Shown: positions 1 through 9,340, counted from the stretch's first letter. The stretch is 35,060 bases of DNA from Alistipes sp. (GCA_017631285.1 JAGBTO010000093.1:1-35060); one strand, 5' to 3'. Program-made: numbers and translations. The notes: a model not told the origin generated them from the sequence alone.

Positions 1-323
1 ACAAGCAGCGACTTGGTATTCTCCACCGCAGGCTCTGGGTTGAAGCCGTTGCCAAGACCTGTCAAGACATCAAGCTCTACGCCTGGCTGCATCTGACTCA
101 TCTGCTCGGTACCCTTGCCTACGACCTTGTAGATGATAGTGATTGTCTTCTCATCCCAATCGCAGATAGAGATAGGACGACGCAGGTAAAGACCCTCCAG
201 CTCGATATTCACAAACTGACCAGGACGCTTAATCCACTGCGTGTCTCCCTCCAATATCATACGATACACCTCTCGTGTGAGAGGTGTATTCGCAACTACT
301 TTATATATACCTTTTTTGTACAT
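1..323 (-). CDS. pyrK: Dihydroorotate dehydrogenase electron-transfer subunit PyrK (5' part, runs off the left edge)
   Basis: The complement of the first 323 bases is open from an ATG at 323-321 and encodes a protein starting MYKKGIYKVVANTPLTREVY. PyrK is the FAD and [2Fe-2S] subunit that passes electrons from PyrD (type 1B) to NAD+. The N-terminal ferredoxin-reductase-like FAD domain is recognisable: PGQFVNIE near residue 35 and the flavin-binding RRPISICD near residue 49, followed by a GKGTEQM segment and a GLGNGF glycine turn near residue 91. About 107 codons are present, so the NAD and iron-sulfur parts lie outside the window. The start follows the carB stop by one base, so it is the fourth gene of the pyrimidine operon. 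pyrD would be expected next but cannot be seen. Confidence 0.88.
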   Translation of the reverse strand, partial: MYKKGIYKVVANTPLTREVYRMILEGDTQWIKRPGQFVNIELEGLYLRRPISICDWDEKTITIIYKVVGKGTEQMSQMQPGVELDVLTGLGNGFNPEPAVENTKSLL

Positions 324-324
324 A

Positions 325-3300
325 TTATTTACCGTCAATGGTTGAAACTCCCATAGTGATCTCCTCCAGCGCGTCGAGCAATACGCTCACAGTCTCCAAC
401 GATGTGAAGAGTGTAACGTTGTTCTCGGCTGCCGCACGACGTATGTCGTAACCGTCACGACGAGTACCGTGCTGGTTTACGTCGATAGTGTTGATCACAT
501 AGGTTACGTGACCCTTACGCAACTCATCGTAAATCTCGGTGCTACCCTCGCTGATCTTGCGGAGGTGACGAGTACGGATGCCGTTGGCACGAAGGAACTC
601 GCATGTACCCTTTGTAGCCTCCACATTGAAGCCCAAATCGTAGAAACGACGGATGAGTGGCAAAGCACGCTGCTTATCAGCGTCGGCGATAGTTACAAAG
701 ATAGTACCATAGTTAGCCACTGCAACGCCTGATGACTGCAATGACTTATAGAGTGCACGGTTTAGGCTCACATCGTAACCGATAGCCTCACCTGTTGACT
801 TCATCTCTGGCGAGAGGTAAGAGTCCACACCACGAATCTTCGCAAATGAGAAGGCTGGTGACTTAACAAACCAGCGAGTGCTCTTCTCCTCGTAGATGTT
901 TGTGATGCCCTGCTCCTTGAGTGAGTGACCCAAGATAACCATTGTAGCAATCTTTGCCATAGGCACACCAGTCGATTTTGAGAGGAATGGCACGGTACGT
1001 GATGAACGTGGGTTCACCTCGATTACATACACCTTCTCCTCGGCATCTACGATAAACTGGATGTTGTAAAGACCAACGATACCGATTGCAAGACCCAACT
1101 GCTTGGTATATTCGATGATGGTATCCTTAACCTTCTGGCTCACGCTGAATGTAGGATATACGCTGATAGAGTCACCAGAGTGGATACCTGTGTGCTCAAC
1201 GTGCTCCATAATACCTGGGATGAATACATCCTTGCCGTCGCAGATAGCATCTACCTCCAACTCCTTACCCTGGATATACTTATCAACCAATACAGGTGAC
1301 TTCTCGTTAATCTCAACAGCTGAACGCAAGTAGTGGCGCAGAGTCTCCTCGTTACCTACAATCTGCATTGCACGACCACCCAACACGAAGCTTGGACGAA
1401 CCAATACAGGGTAGCCGATGTTATTGGCAGCCTCCACACCTGACTCGATGTCGGTCACAGCCTTTGCCTTTGGCTGTGGGATACCCACCTCGTTCATAAT
1501 GCGCTCGAAGCACTTTCTATCTTCGGCGTTGTTGATAGCCTGGATGCCTGTACCAATAATATTCACGCCTAAATCAGCCAATGGCTCTGCGAGGTTGATG
1601 GCAGTCTGACCACCGAGCGATACAACGATACCCTCTGGCTGCTCAAGCTCAACCACATTCATCACATCCTCCACGGTGAGTGGCTCGAAGTAGAGCTTGT
1701 CGCTGATGGTGTAGTCGGTAGAAACGGTCTCGGGGTTATTGTTGATGATGATAGCCTCGTAGCCAGCCTCCTTGATTGTCCAGATAGCATGAACGGTAGA
1801 GTAGTCGAACTCAACACCCTGACCGATACGGATAGGACCAGAACCCAATACCAAAATTTTCTTGCGGTCGCTCTTTACTGACTCATTCTCTGCCTCGTAA
1901 GTAGAGTAGAAGTAAGGAACATAGGTATCAATCTCACCAGCGCAAGAGTCGATAATCTTATATACAGGGAATACACCATTTGCCTTACGCAACTGGAACA
2001 TCTCAGCCTCGGACTTACCCCAAAGCTGACCGATGAACTTATCGCTAAAGCCCATACGCTTTGCCTCCTTCAATACCTCGACATCGCCCACATTGGCAGC
2101 AACAGCCTTCTCCATCTCAACGATGTTCTTGAACTTCTCCAAGAACAACATATCAATCTTGGTGTGGTTATAGATAATAAGGTTATCAACGCCCAAGCGG
2201 ATAAGCTGTGCAATAGCATAGATGCGATCATCGGTACCCTTGCGGATGTACTCCAACAAAGCATCCACCTTCCAATCATCGAACTTCTTGTTGTGGATAT
2301 GGCAAACACCTGTCTCCAACGAACGGATAGACTTCAGGATACCCTCCTCGATAGTACGACCAATACTCATAACCTCACCTGTGGCCTTCATCTGCGTACC
2401 AAGTTCGTTAGATGCATCGCTGAACTTATCGAATGGGAAGCGTGCTACCTTCAACACCACATAGTCCAATGCTGGTTCAAAGCATGCAGGACGACCTGCA
2501 ATCATTATCTCATCCAAAGTAAGACCTACAGCAATCTTAGCTGTTACACGTGCAATAGGGAAACCACTCGCCTTTGAAGCCAAGGCAGATGAACGAGATA
2601 CACGAGGATTTACCTCAATAATATAGTATTTAAATGAGAGTGGATCCAATGCAAACTGAACGTTACAACCACCCTCAATCTTCAATGCACGGATAATCTT
2701 GAGTGCACTGTTACGCATCAACTGGTACTCCTTGTCGGTAAGGGTCTGCGCTGGAGCAATAACCATTGAGTCACCTGTATGAATACCAACAGGATCGATG
2801 TTCTCCATACTACAAATTGCAATTGCGGTGTCGTTGCTATCACGCATCACCTCGAACTCAATCTCCTTGTAGCCCTTGATACTCTTCTCAACCAATACCT
2901 GGTGAACAGGCGAGAGAATCAACGCATTACGCATAATCTCGCGCAACTCCTCCTCGTTGTCCGCGAAACCGCCACCTGTACCACCCAAAGTAAAGGCTGG
3001 ACGCAACACAACAGGATAACCAATCTCCTCGGCTGCCTTCACACCATCCTCCATGGTATTCACCACCAACGATGGCAACACTGGCTCACCAATGCGAACG
3101 CACAAGTCCTTGAAAAGTTCACGATCCTCGGCCTCCTCAATAGAGTTGAACGATGTACCCAAAATCTCGACATGACACTCATCCAAGATTCCCTTCTTGG
3201 CTAGTTGCACAGCCAAGTTCAAACCAGTCTGACCACCCAAACCTGGAACGATAGCATCAGGACGCTCATAGCGCACAATCTTTGCCACATATTCCAATGT

Positions 3301-3507
3301 CAATGGCTCCATATACACCTTATCGGCAATATTGGTGTCGGTCATAATAGTTGCTGGGTTTGAGTTCACAAGGATAACCTCGTAACCCTCCTCCTTCAAT
3401 GCCAAGCACGCCTGTGTTCCTGCATAGTCGAACTCTGCAGCCTGACCAATGACAATCGGACCTGAGCCGATTACCATCACTTTCTTAATATCTGTTCTTC
3501 TAGGCAT
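325..3507 (-). CDS. carB: Carbamoyl-phosphate synthase large subunit
   Basis: 1,060 residues, close to the usual ~1,070. CarB makes carbamoyl phosphate from bicarbonate, ammonia and two ATP for pyrimidine and arginine synthesis. The two homologous halves are clear: the first starts VMVIGSGPIVIGQAAEFDYA and the second repeats it as ILVLGSGPIRIGQGVEFDYS near residue 553. Each half has an ATP-grasp fold (FEVMRDSNDTAIAICSMEN in the first, ELEVDAICDGKD in the second) and the EVNPR(V/S)SR metal-binding motif. The C-terminal MGS-like regulatory domain (about 930-1,060, with EATKGTCEFLRANGI) normally binds UMP or ornithine/IMP. No key residue looks lost. It overlaps carA by 8 bases. Because the partner CarA lacks its glutaminase cysteine, this subunit may run on free ammonia. 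Confidence 0.97.
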   Translation of the reverse strand: MPRRTDIKKVMVIGSGPIVIGQAAEFDYAGTQACLALKEEGYEVILVNSNPATIMTDTNIADKVYMEPLTLEYVAKIVRYERPDAIVPGLGGQTGLNLAVQLAKKGILDECHVEILGTSFNSIEEAEDRELFKDLCVRIGEPVLPSLVVNTMEDGVKAAEEIGYPVVLRPAFTLGGTGGGFADNEEELREIMRNALILSPVHQVLVEKSIKGYKEIEFEVMRDSNDTAIAICSMENIDPVGIHTGDSMVIAPAQTLTDKEYQLMRNSALKIIRALKIEGGCNVQFALDPLSFKYYIIEVNPRVSRSSALASKASGFPIARVTAKIAVGLTLDEIMIAGRPACFEPALDYVVLKVARFPFDKFSDASNELGTQMKATGEVMSIGRTIEEGILKSIRSLETGVCHIHNKKFDDWKVDALLEYIRKGTDDRIYAIAQLIRLGVDNLIIYNHTKIDMLFLEKFKNIVEMEKAVAANVGDVEVLKEAKRMGFSDKFIGQLWGKSEAEMFQLRKANGVFPVYKIIDSCAGEIDTYVPYFYSTYEAENESVKSDRKKILVLGSGPIRIGQGVEFDYSTVHAIWTIKEAGYEAIIINNNPETVSTDYTISDKLYFEPLTVEDVMNVVELEQPEGIVVSLGGQTAINLAEPLADLGVNIIGTGIQAINNAEDRKCFERIMNEVGIPQPKAKAVTDIESGVEAANNIGYPVLVRPSFVLGGRAMQIVGNEETLRHYLRSAVEINEKSPVLVDKYIQGKELEVDAICDGKDVFIPGIMEHVEHTGIHSGDSISVYPTFSVSQKVKDTIIEYTKQLGLAIGIVGLYNIQFIVDAEEKVYVIEVNPRSSRTVPFLSKSTGVPMAKIATMVILGHSLKEQGITNIYEEKSTRWFVKSPAFSFAKIRGVDSYLSPEMKSTGEAIGYDVSLNRALYKSLQSSGVAVANYGTIFVTIADADKQRALPLIRRFYDLGFNVEATKGTCEFLRANGIRTRHLRKISEGSTEIYDELRKGHVTYVINTIDVNQHGTRRDGYDIRRAAAENNVTLFTSLETVSVLLDALEEITMGVSTIDGK

Positions 3508-4588
3508 TTTGATACTCCTCCATCAGTTTAATGAATTTATCGAAAAGATATGTGCTATCCTGCGGACCTGGCGCACTCTCAGGGTGGAACTGAACAGCAA
3601 AGACCTTATCAGCCTTGCACTCAACACCCTCAACGGTACCATCGAACACATTCTCATGAGTTACCGAAAGTCTTGTAGCCTTCAACGACTCAGCATCCAA
3701 AGCATAGCTATGGTTCTGAGCTGTCATATCAATACGACCGCTCTCAATGCAACGTACTGCCGAACCACCGTGGTGACCACACTTCATCTTACAAACCTTC
3801 GCACCATATGCCAGAGCAATAAGTTCCATACCGAGCGCTATACCAATCACAGGAATATCACCCTTCACTGACTTAATCAACTCCACAACCTCAGGTAGAG
3901 CCTCAGGGTTACCTGGGCCATTAGAGATGAAAATTGCATCAGGGTTGAACGCCTTAATCTCCTCCAATGTTGTGTTATAAGGTACGATGGTCACGTTACA
4001 ACCACGGCTATTGAACTGACGGATAATATTATGCTTAATACCGCAATCCACCGCAACTACATCATACTTATGATTTGGGGTACGAGAGAACCAACGCTTA
4101 CGACAGCTAACCTTCTTAACTTGATCAGTTGGAAGTGGGGTAGTCTTAATCATCTCCAACGCCTGCTCCTTAGTAGTTTCAATATTTACTATAGCAGCAC
4201 GCTGCGCACCTTGATCGCGGATGATGCGCACAATCTGACGTGTATCTACTCCTGCAATGCAAGGGATGCCCTGCTCCTCCAAAGTCTCAGAAAAAGTCTT
4301 TGTGTAACGGAAATTACTTGGGCTCTCGTTGCACTCACGCACAACCATACCGCCAATCTGTGGCACCTTTGCCTCGAAGTCCTCATCGGTAATACCGTAG
4401 TTACCAATCAAAGGATAAGCCATCACCACAATTTGGTCGATGTTTGAGGGATCAGAGAGAATCTCCTGATAACCCACCACCGAAGTGTTGAAAACAATTT
4501 CGCAAACTCGCTCGACATTGGCACCATAACCATAGCCAAGGAACTCGCAACCGTTCTCAAGTACTAACTTTTTTGTAAATGGTTTCAT
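3500..4588 (-). CDS. carA: Carbamoyl-phosphate synthase small subunit, glutaminase active site altered
   Basis: 362 residues from the ATG at 4588. The N-terminal CarA domain is intact (FNTSVVGYQEILSDPS), followed by a class I glutamine amidotransferase domain. CarA normally splits glutamine with a Cys-His-Glu triad and channels ammonia to CarB. Here the nucleophile elbow, normally GICLGHQ, reads GIALGME: Cys is Ala251 (codon GCG), His is Met254 and Gln is Glu255. The segment after GHHGG, usually NHP, reads SAV. The other triad residues remain (H335 and E337 in QFHPESAPGP). By family knowledge such a protein should not hydrolyse glutamine; it may act structurally in an ammonia-dependent synthase. 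An upstream in-frame ATG (4642) would overlap pyrC and add 18 atypical residues; I prefer 4588, which follows pyrC by 25 bases and has AGGA just upstream. Confidence 0.93.
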   Translation of the reverse strand: MKPFTKKLVLENGCEFLGYGYGANVERVCEIVFNTSVVGYQEILSDPSNIDQIVVMAYPLIGNYGITDEDFEAKVPQIGGMVVRECNESPSNFRYTKTFSETLEEQGIPCIAGVDTRQIVRIIRDQGAQRAAIVNIETTKEQALEMIKTTPLPTDQVKKVSCRKRWFSRTPNHKYDVVAVDCGIKHNIIRQFNSRGCNVTIVPYNTTLEEIKAFNPDAIFISNGPGNPEALPEVVELIKSVKGDIPVIGIALGMELIALAYGAKVCKMKCGHHGGSAVRCIESGRIDMTAQNHSYALDAESLKATRLSVTHENVFDGTVEGVECKADKVFAVQFHPESAPGPQDSTYLFDKFIKLMEEYQNA

Positions 4589-4613
4589 TCCTAAAAATTT
4601 TATATGTTTTGTT

Positions 4614-5888
4614 CTATCTTTCGTAAACAATCTTGCCATCAACCATAGTCAAACAGCACTCGCCTTGCAACTGCCAACCCTCAAATGGAGTCGCCTTACC
4701 TTTCGAGAGGAACTTCGCAGGATCTACCGTCCACTCTGAATCAAGGTCAAACACAGCGATATCGGCAGCCTCACCCTCCGAAATCTTGCCTCCCAAACCA
4801 AAGATACGACGTGGGGACTCAGCAAGCAACTCAACAGCTTTTTCAAGCGAAATAACGCCACTCTTTACCAACTTAGTATAAATCACTGCGAATGATGTTT
4901 CAAGACCTACAACACCCATTGCACTGCGCTCCAGACCTCGAGACTTCTCCTCGGCTGTATGTGGAGCATGATCGGTAGCAACAACATCGATTGTACCATC
5001 TACAATGCCTTCGACAAGTGCATCTCGATCAGCAGCAGAACGGATAGGAGGATTCATCTTGAAACGACCATCCTCTTGCAAATCCATATCACACATAGTA
5101 AGGTAGTGAGGTCCCGTTTCGCATGTAATCTTAACACCGCGACGCTTCGCCTCACGAATAAGTGCAACACTCTCCTTGGTAGATATATGGCATACATGGT
5201 AACGGCAACCCGACTCAGCGGCAAGTTCTATATCACGCTCAATTTGCTGCCACTCGCTCTCAGAACAAATTCCTCGGTGACCATTCTTCTGAGCATACTC
5301 TCCATCATGGATATATCCTCCACGAAGAAGTTCATTTACCTCGCAATGAGCTGCAATTATACATCCATTATCAGCAGCAGCTTTCATAGCCTGTTTCATG
5401 ACATCCTCACTCTGCACGCCCGAACCATCGTCTGAGAAACCTGCAACATAAGGCTTTAATTCGGCAAAATCAACCAAGCTCTCACCCATACGGCGTTCTG
5501 TAATAGTCGCATATGGCAACACCTTAACCACCGCATCACGCTGAATAATATCCAACTGCGCCTGCAAATGTTCCATATTATCGGGAGCAGGCGACACATT
5601 TGGCATTGAGCACACACAGGTAAAGCCACCGTGCGCCGCCGCTGCGGTACCCGTAGCGACAGTCTCCTTTGCCGACAATCCAGGCTCACGCAAATGAACA
5701 TGCAAATCCACCAAGCCACTGCATACAATCTTGCCAGAGCAGTCCACAACTTTATCGTCAGCCTCAACAGCTATATTTTCGCCAACAATGGCAACCTTTC
5801 CATCAACAACGGCTACATCTACTTTCTTAGACTCACCATCCTGAACCAAAGTGCCAGCCTTAAGTATTATTCTCTGTTTCATATTCAT
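4614..5888 (-). CDS. pyrC: Dihydroorotase, type I
   Basis: 424 residues. Cyclises carbamoyl aspartate to dihydroorotate in the cytoplasm, the third step of pyrimidine synthesis. Amidohydrolase motifs are complete: DLHVHLREPG with the metal-binding H63 and H65, the AAHCEV and YHVCHIS metal histidine segments, ETGPHYL, and ATDHAPHT with the catalytic aspartate near residue 306. The length and the LREPG motif fit the class I enzymes of Gram-positive bacteria and Bacteroidota, not the short E. coli type. It is the first structural gene of pyrC-carA-carB-pyrK. Starts at 5888 and 5882 are both possible (MNMKQR); both lie directly behind a terminator hairpin (5893-5916), which implies that transcription must pass an attenuator to express the operon. 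Confidence 0.96.
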   Translation of the reverse strand: MNMKQRIILKAGTLVQDGESKKVDVAVVDGKVAIVGENIAVEADDKVVDCSGKIVCSGLVDLHVHLREPGLSAKETVATGTAAAAHGGFTCVCSMPNVSPAPDNMEHLQAQLDIIQRDAVVKVLPYATITERRMGESLVDFAELKPYVAGFSDDGSGVQSEDVMKQAMKAAADNGCIIAAHCEVNELLRGGYIHDGEYAQKNGHRGICSESEWQQIERDIELAAESGCRYHVCHISTKESVALIREAKRRGVKITCETGPHYLTMCDMDLQEDGRFKMNPPIRSAADRDALVEGIVDGTIDVVATDHAPHTAEEKSRGLERSAMGVVGLETSFAVIYTKLVKSGVISLEKAVELLAESPRRIFGLGGKISEGEAADIAVFDLDSEWTVDPAKFLSKGKATPFEGWQLQGECCLTMVDGKIVYER

Positions 5889-5892
5889 CTAC

Positions 5893-5916
5893 AAAAAAGG
5901 CGACTAAACAGTCGCC
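5893..5916 (-). terminator. Intrinsic terminator in the pyrC leader (probable attenuator)
   Basis: Read on the minus strand, GGCGACT-GTTT-AGTCGCC forms a perfect 7-bp, GC-rich stem with a four-base loop, followed at once by six T. This is a textbook intrinsic terminator. It ends only four bases before the pyrC ATG (5888). It follows the stop codon of a 42-codon leader ORF by five bases. A ribosome finishing that ORF would cover the 5' arm of the hairpin. It could alternatively end transcripts reading through from the TonB receptor gene, but its place against the pyrC start argues for attenuation. Confidence 0.85.
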
Positions 5917-5921
5917 CATAT

Positions 5922-6050
5922 CTAATAAAAATAAACAGTTGTAACGTCTTGATTTACAATAACGCCAGAATTTGAGAAACAAGAACCACAGCATCGCTCT
6001 TCCGCATGATGCTTCGCACATTGCTGGGTTATGTAACATCCTCGTGGCAT
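5922..6050 (-). CDS. Putative 42-residue leader peptide of the pyrimidine operon
   Basis: A short open frame from ATG at 6050 to TAG at 5924-5922. It begins MPRGCYITQQCAKHH, has a cysteine-rich middle (ERCCGSC) and ends QDVTTVYFY. It starts 18 bases after a TATCTTTG promoter box, so the mRNA would begin just before the start codon, and it stops five bases before the terminator that precedes pyrC. Its last codons lie in U-rich RNA (UGUUUAUUUUUAUUAG). By analogy with the 44-residue leader of E. coli pyrBI, its translation could be coupled to UTP-dependent pausing of RNA polymerase. I do not recognise the peptide as a known family. It could instead be a real small Cys-rich protein or a chance frame; coding potential of 42 codons is weak evidence by itself. 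Confidence 0.55.
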   Translation of the reverse strand: MPRGCYITQQCAKHHAEERCCGSCFSNSGVIVNQDVTTVYFY

Positions 6051-6068
6051 AACAAAACTTATTTCTTG

Positions 6069-6076
6069 CAAAGATA
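6069..6076 (-). promoter_or_regulatory. Promoter -7 box for the pyrimidine operon leader
   Basis: The complement reads TATCTTTG, a full match to the Bacteroidota -7 consensus TAnnTTTG. A partial -33 element (TGTG) lies 19 bases upstream. Transcription would start near 6060-6064, about a dozen bases before the leader ORF start at 6050. Confidence 0.6.
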
Positions 6077-6143
6077 GAAAAAATATTTCAATCTACACAT
6101 TTTACAGCCTATTTTTAGCAAAAATTTACAATTATTTCACACA

Positions 6144-9100
6144 CTAAAATACAACCCTTACACCAACCTGCATACGCCAACGCGACAACAGGTCATCGGC
6201 AGAGAGTTTGGCATTGGTAAATTTATACTCAGGCACACCATCATGCACCGCTGTAATAGTTACAGGTTGCAATCTAACGCCTGACACATTATAGTATGTC
6301 CCCCAATGACGACACAGCATATTACCAAAGTTCATCACATCCAATGACAATTCCATCTTACGAGACGATTTGGTTCCAAAATAGAAACCATGTGCAAGAT
6401 GCAAATCTATAGTACGCTCCATGGGTGTCTGCATTGCATTACGTTCAACAAACTCACCGCGATGTGAGCGCAAATAGCTATCACTCTCGATGTATGAGTC
6501 CCAACTCTCCATAGACTTCCCATCAGCAAATTTCATACGCTGCATCTCCTCCTTAGTAGGAATATACATCAGTGTAGAACCAAAAGCCCCGTCACCATTA
6601 AAATCAACCGTCTCGCCAAAACAAAGCGAGTAACGCTGACCCGAATTCACCTGATAAATCACACTCACATTCACATCAAACAACTTCGCATAACGCTTGC
6701 TATAATTCACTGCCATTGAAAACTTATGTGGCACATCAAATGTAGAGAGCGACAATGCCGGCGAGTTCAAATCAGTGGCGTATGTTCTATTCCAATTTGA
6801 CGAAGACGATGTCGAAGGCACATCACATACAGAATATGCGTGAGAAAAGATATATGATGCCATAAGCGACAGACCAGAACTAAAACTCTTCGACACACTT
6901 GCCGACAACGAATAGGCGTAACCTTTCGACGTATTGTCCAGATAATATATTGCAGAATAATCTGTATCCTCGCCCTTATAGCCAGCTATGGCTCCAGCGG
7001 CGTCAACACCTTGCCCCGCAGGTACGGCATATACTTTGTCACCAATATGTTCAACAGCTAAGTTACGAAATACGGCATTATACAATGTCTTGGTATATAA
7101 CGCCTCGACCTGCATTTGCCAGCCGCTGCGCGAAAGCATTTCAACCGCCAGATTGGCTTTAAAGTTTTGAGGATATTTAAAATCCTTATTCATTGCATTG
7201 AGCGTAAGACTTGTATTCGAATCCACAGTAGGCTGAGGTGTTTTCTCAAACTTCACAGCATCTGCCGCAGCACCTGTATATTTAACACCCTTCTGCTCAA
7301 CACCTGTATTTGAATAATTGTTTACAATCCACACAAATGGCACTTGACCTGTAAATATTCCCGCACCGGCATTTACACCCAGTCGGCCCCAATCATAATC
7401 ACGTTGCCAATTAACACCCACACGAGGAGATAGAAGCAACTGCAAACGAGGAACATCCCCTATGCGAACACCATACTTTTTAGCAACATAGCTTTGATTG
7501 AACCCATCATTTGGCGTAGGAGTATTAAATATCATAGGTAGGGTAGCACGCATTCCATAGTTAAGATGCAAACCGCGACCAATCGACCATCTATCCTGCA
7601 GATAGAGATTTAACTCAGCTGCACGGAATTTAGGGCCCCAGGTTGTAGTACCCGCAACCTCAGGGTCGGTATAGTTATACTCATAAATAGCCGCCTTATC
7701 CTGCTCAAAGTCCTCCACCGAATTGTAGGTATATGTTCCATATGAATTAGCCAAATAACGATTGTGAATATTATACAATTCGTGATGCATACCCACCGTA
7801 ATACTATGCGCACCTCTGTCGATAATAAGGTCATCTGTCAATGTTACAACCTGCTGCTTGAGCGCATTCACTCCAGCATAACGGTTATTACCAATATTAA
7901 GAGTAACACCGCCCGTAGTGCCCGTATTTTTAATTATCACACTTGGAAAATCCCCTTTCACGTCAGGAGCTCGACCATCGCCAATACGAGAAAATCCAAT
8001 ACGAAGCGAATTATGCACTCTATCTGACAGACGCGACTCCAGCGACAATGCAGCATGGTGAGCAGAGCTGTAATTGGCATATCCAGAACCACAGAAAGTA
8101 AAGGAAGTCAGCGAATTGGCATATTCTTCGGCCCATGCATCCAAAAAGCTATAACTCATTGTCATGCGATTTCTATCGTTTATATGCCACTCCAGGTTTG
8201 CAAGCACCGAGCCCGAACGCTGCTCAACATCACGGCGACCAACACCACCGCCATCATAGCCTGTAAGAGTCTTGTAGCGCTCCGACACACGCTTCAGCTC
8301 AGCATCATCGAGGTTTACACCATCATAACCGAGGAAATAAGAAGATGGGCTACGATTAATATTCAACTCGCCACTTACAAAGAAAAAGAGTTTATCCTTT
8401 ACAATTGGACCACCCAAAGTCACGCCATAAATCTGCGATGTCTGACTGGGTAGCTTGGCTCGCTCAGCAACACCCTTACCTGGTGTTGTACCATAAAAAT
8501 TCTGATTATTAAAATACGAGTAGGCACTACCTTGAAACTTATTCGTACCCGACTTAGTAATGGCATTTATAGCACCGCCACCAAATCCACTCATACGAAC
8601 ATCGTATGACGCAACCACAACATCAAGTTGCTCAATGGCATCCAGCGAAATAGGATTTGCATTTGACAAACCGCCATGAGTACCCGACGACGACAAGCCG
8701 TACATATCGTTATTAGCTATACCATTGACCATAAATGCATTGTAGCGATTTGACACTCCTCCATACGACACGCCACCGCCTTTAGTAAGCATAGCCTGCG
8801 GCATCAGCCTCACCACATCGTACAACGAACGTGACACAGTAGGCATTTGCAAAATTTGTTTTTCAGAAAATCGATTACCAACTGCGGCCAGCCCATCATT
8901 TTCAACAGCGACAACCACCTCTTCAATTGCCAAGTTTTCAACAAGCTCAACATCCAACTCACGGACTTCACCAACACGTAGCGCCACCGAACCTATGGAT
9001 TTATTCTCATACCCTACATAGCTAAACTCGACCAGATAATCAGATGCAGGACGCACTCCATGCAAAGCATAACGTCCCTCAGCGTCAGTTGCCACGACAT

Positions 9101-9260
9101 ATGTCTGACCTGTCTGCGGATGTGACAAAACAACCGTTGCCCCTACCAGTATTTCTTTTGATGAATTAACAACAACTCCTCGAAGTGAAGCCGTAGTCAC
9201 CTGAGCCAATGCATTCGCAAGGTTCAGCAATAGGAAAAATAGTAATAAAAGTCTCTTCAT
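6144..9260 (-). CDS. TonB-dependent outer-membrane receptor, Oar-like
   Basis: 1,038 residues. A signal peptide ends at ANALAQ (about residue 20). A carboxypeptidase-regulatory-like domain follows (about 21-110: SLRGVVVNSSKEILVGATVV), then a plug domain (about 115-235) with GGGVSYGGVSNRYNAFMVNG and GGGAINAITKSGTN, then a 22-strand-type barrel to the C-terminus (MQVGVRVVF). The layout and the MRMSGFGGGAINAITKSGT-type signature fit Oar-like receptors, which import unknown ligands or act in adhesion and secretion. There is no SusD partner beside it, which argues against a glycan utilisation locus. It is transcribed alone from a region shared with the divergent gene at 9390. No clear terminator follows it before the pyrimidine leader. 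Confidence 0.9.
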   Translation of the reverse strand: MKRLLLLFFLLLNLANALAQVTTASLRGVVVNSSKEILVGATVVLSHPQTGQTYVVATDAEGRYALHGVRPASDYLVEFSYVGYENKSIGSVALRVGEVRELDVELVENLAIEEVVVAVENDGLAAVGNRFSEKQILQMPTVSRSLYDVVRLMPQAMLTKGGGVSYGGVSNRYNAFMVNGIANNDMYGLSSSGTHGGLSNANPISLDAIEQLDVVVASYDVRMSGFGGGAINAITKSGTNKFQGSAYSYFNNQNFYGTTPGKGVAERAKLPSQTSQIYGVTLGGPIVKDKLFFFVSGELNINRSPSSYFLGYDGVNLDDAELKRVSERYKTLTGYDGGGVGRRDVEQRSGSVLANLEWHINDRNRMTMSYSFLDAWAEEYANSLTSFTFCGSGYANYSSAHHAALSLESRLSDRVHNSLRIGFSRIGDGRAPDVKGDFPSVIIKNTGTTGGVTLNIGNNRYAGVNALKQQVVTLTDDLIIDRGAHSITVGMHHELYNIHNRYLANSYGTYTYNSVEDFEQDKAAIYEYNYTDPEVAGTTTWGPKFRAAELNLYLQDRWSIGRGLHLNYGMRATLPMIFNTPTPNDGFNQSYVAKKYGVRIGDVPRLQLLLSPRVGVNWQRDYDWGRLGVNAGAGIFTGQVPFVWIVNNYSNTGVEQKGVKYTGAAADAVKFEKTPQPTVDSNTSLTLNAMNKDFKYPQNFKANLAVEMLSRSGWQMQVEALYTKTLYNAVFRNLAVEHIGDKVYAVPAGQGVDAAGAIAGYKGEDTDYSAIYYLDNTSKGYAYSLSASVSKSFSSGLSLMASYIFSHAYSVCDVPSTSSSSNWNRTYATDLNSPALSLSTFDVPHKFSMAVNYSKRYAKLFDVNVSVIYQVNSGQRYSLCFGETVDFNGDGAFGSTLMYIPTKEEMQRMKFADGKSMESWDSYIESDSYLRSHRGEFVERNAMQTPMERTIDLHLAHGFYFGTKSSRKMELSLDVMNFGNMLCRHWGTYYNVSGVRLQPVTITAVHDGVPEYKFTNAKLSADDLLSRWRMQVGVRVVF

Positions 9261-9308
9261 ATCTACTCATTTAGGGCATCTATTTACGATGCAAATTAAA
9301 CGTACTCT

Positions 9309-9337
9309 CAAATATACAGCACCCGCCCAGGGCACAA
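9309..9337 (-). promoter_or_regulatory. Promoter for the TonB-dependent receptor
   Basis: On the minus strand TTG (9337-9335) and TATATTTG (9316-9309) are 18 bases apart, close to the -33/-7 spacing of Bacteroidota promoters. The expected start leaves a leader of about 40 bases before the ATG at 9260. A second TATATTTG box at 9351-9344 could be an additional upstream start. Confidence 0.55.
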
Positions 9338-9340
9338 TCG

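Noticed and set aside
4589-4642. An upstream in-frame start for carA (adds 18 residues)
   Set aside because: It overlaps pyrC, and the added residues do not resemble CarA N-termini, whereas MKPFTKKLVLENG does.
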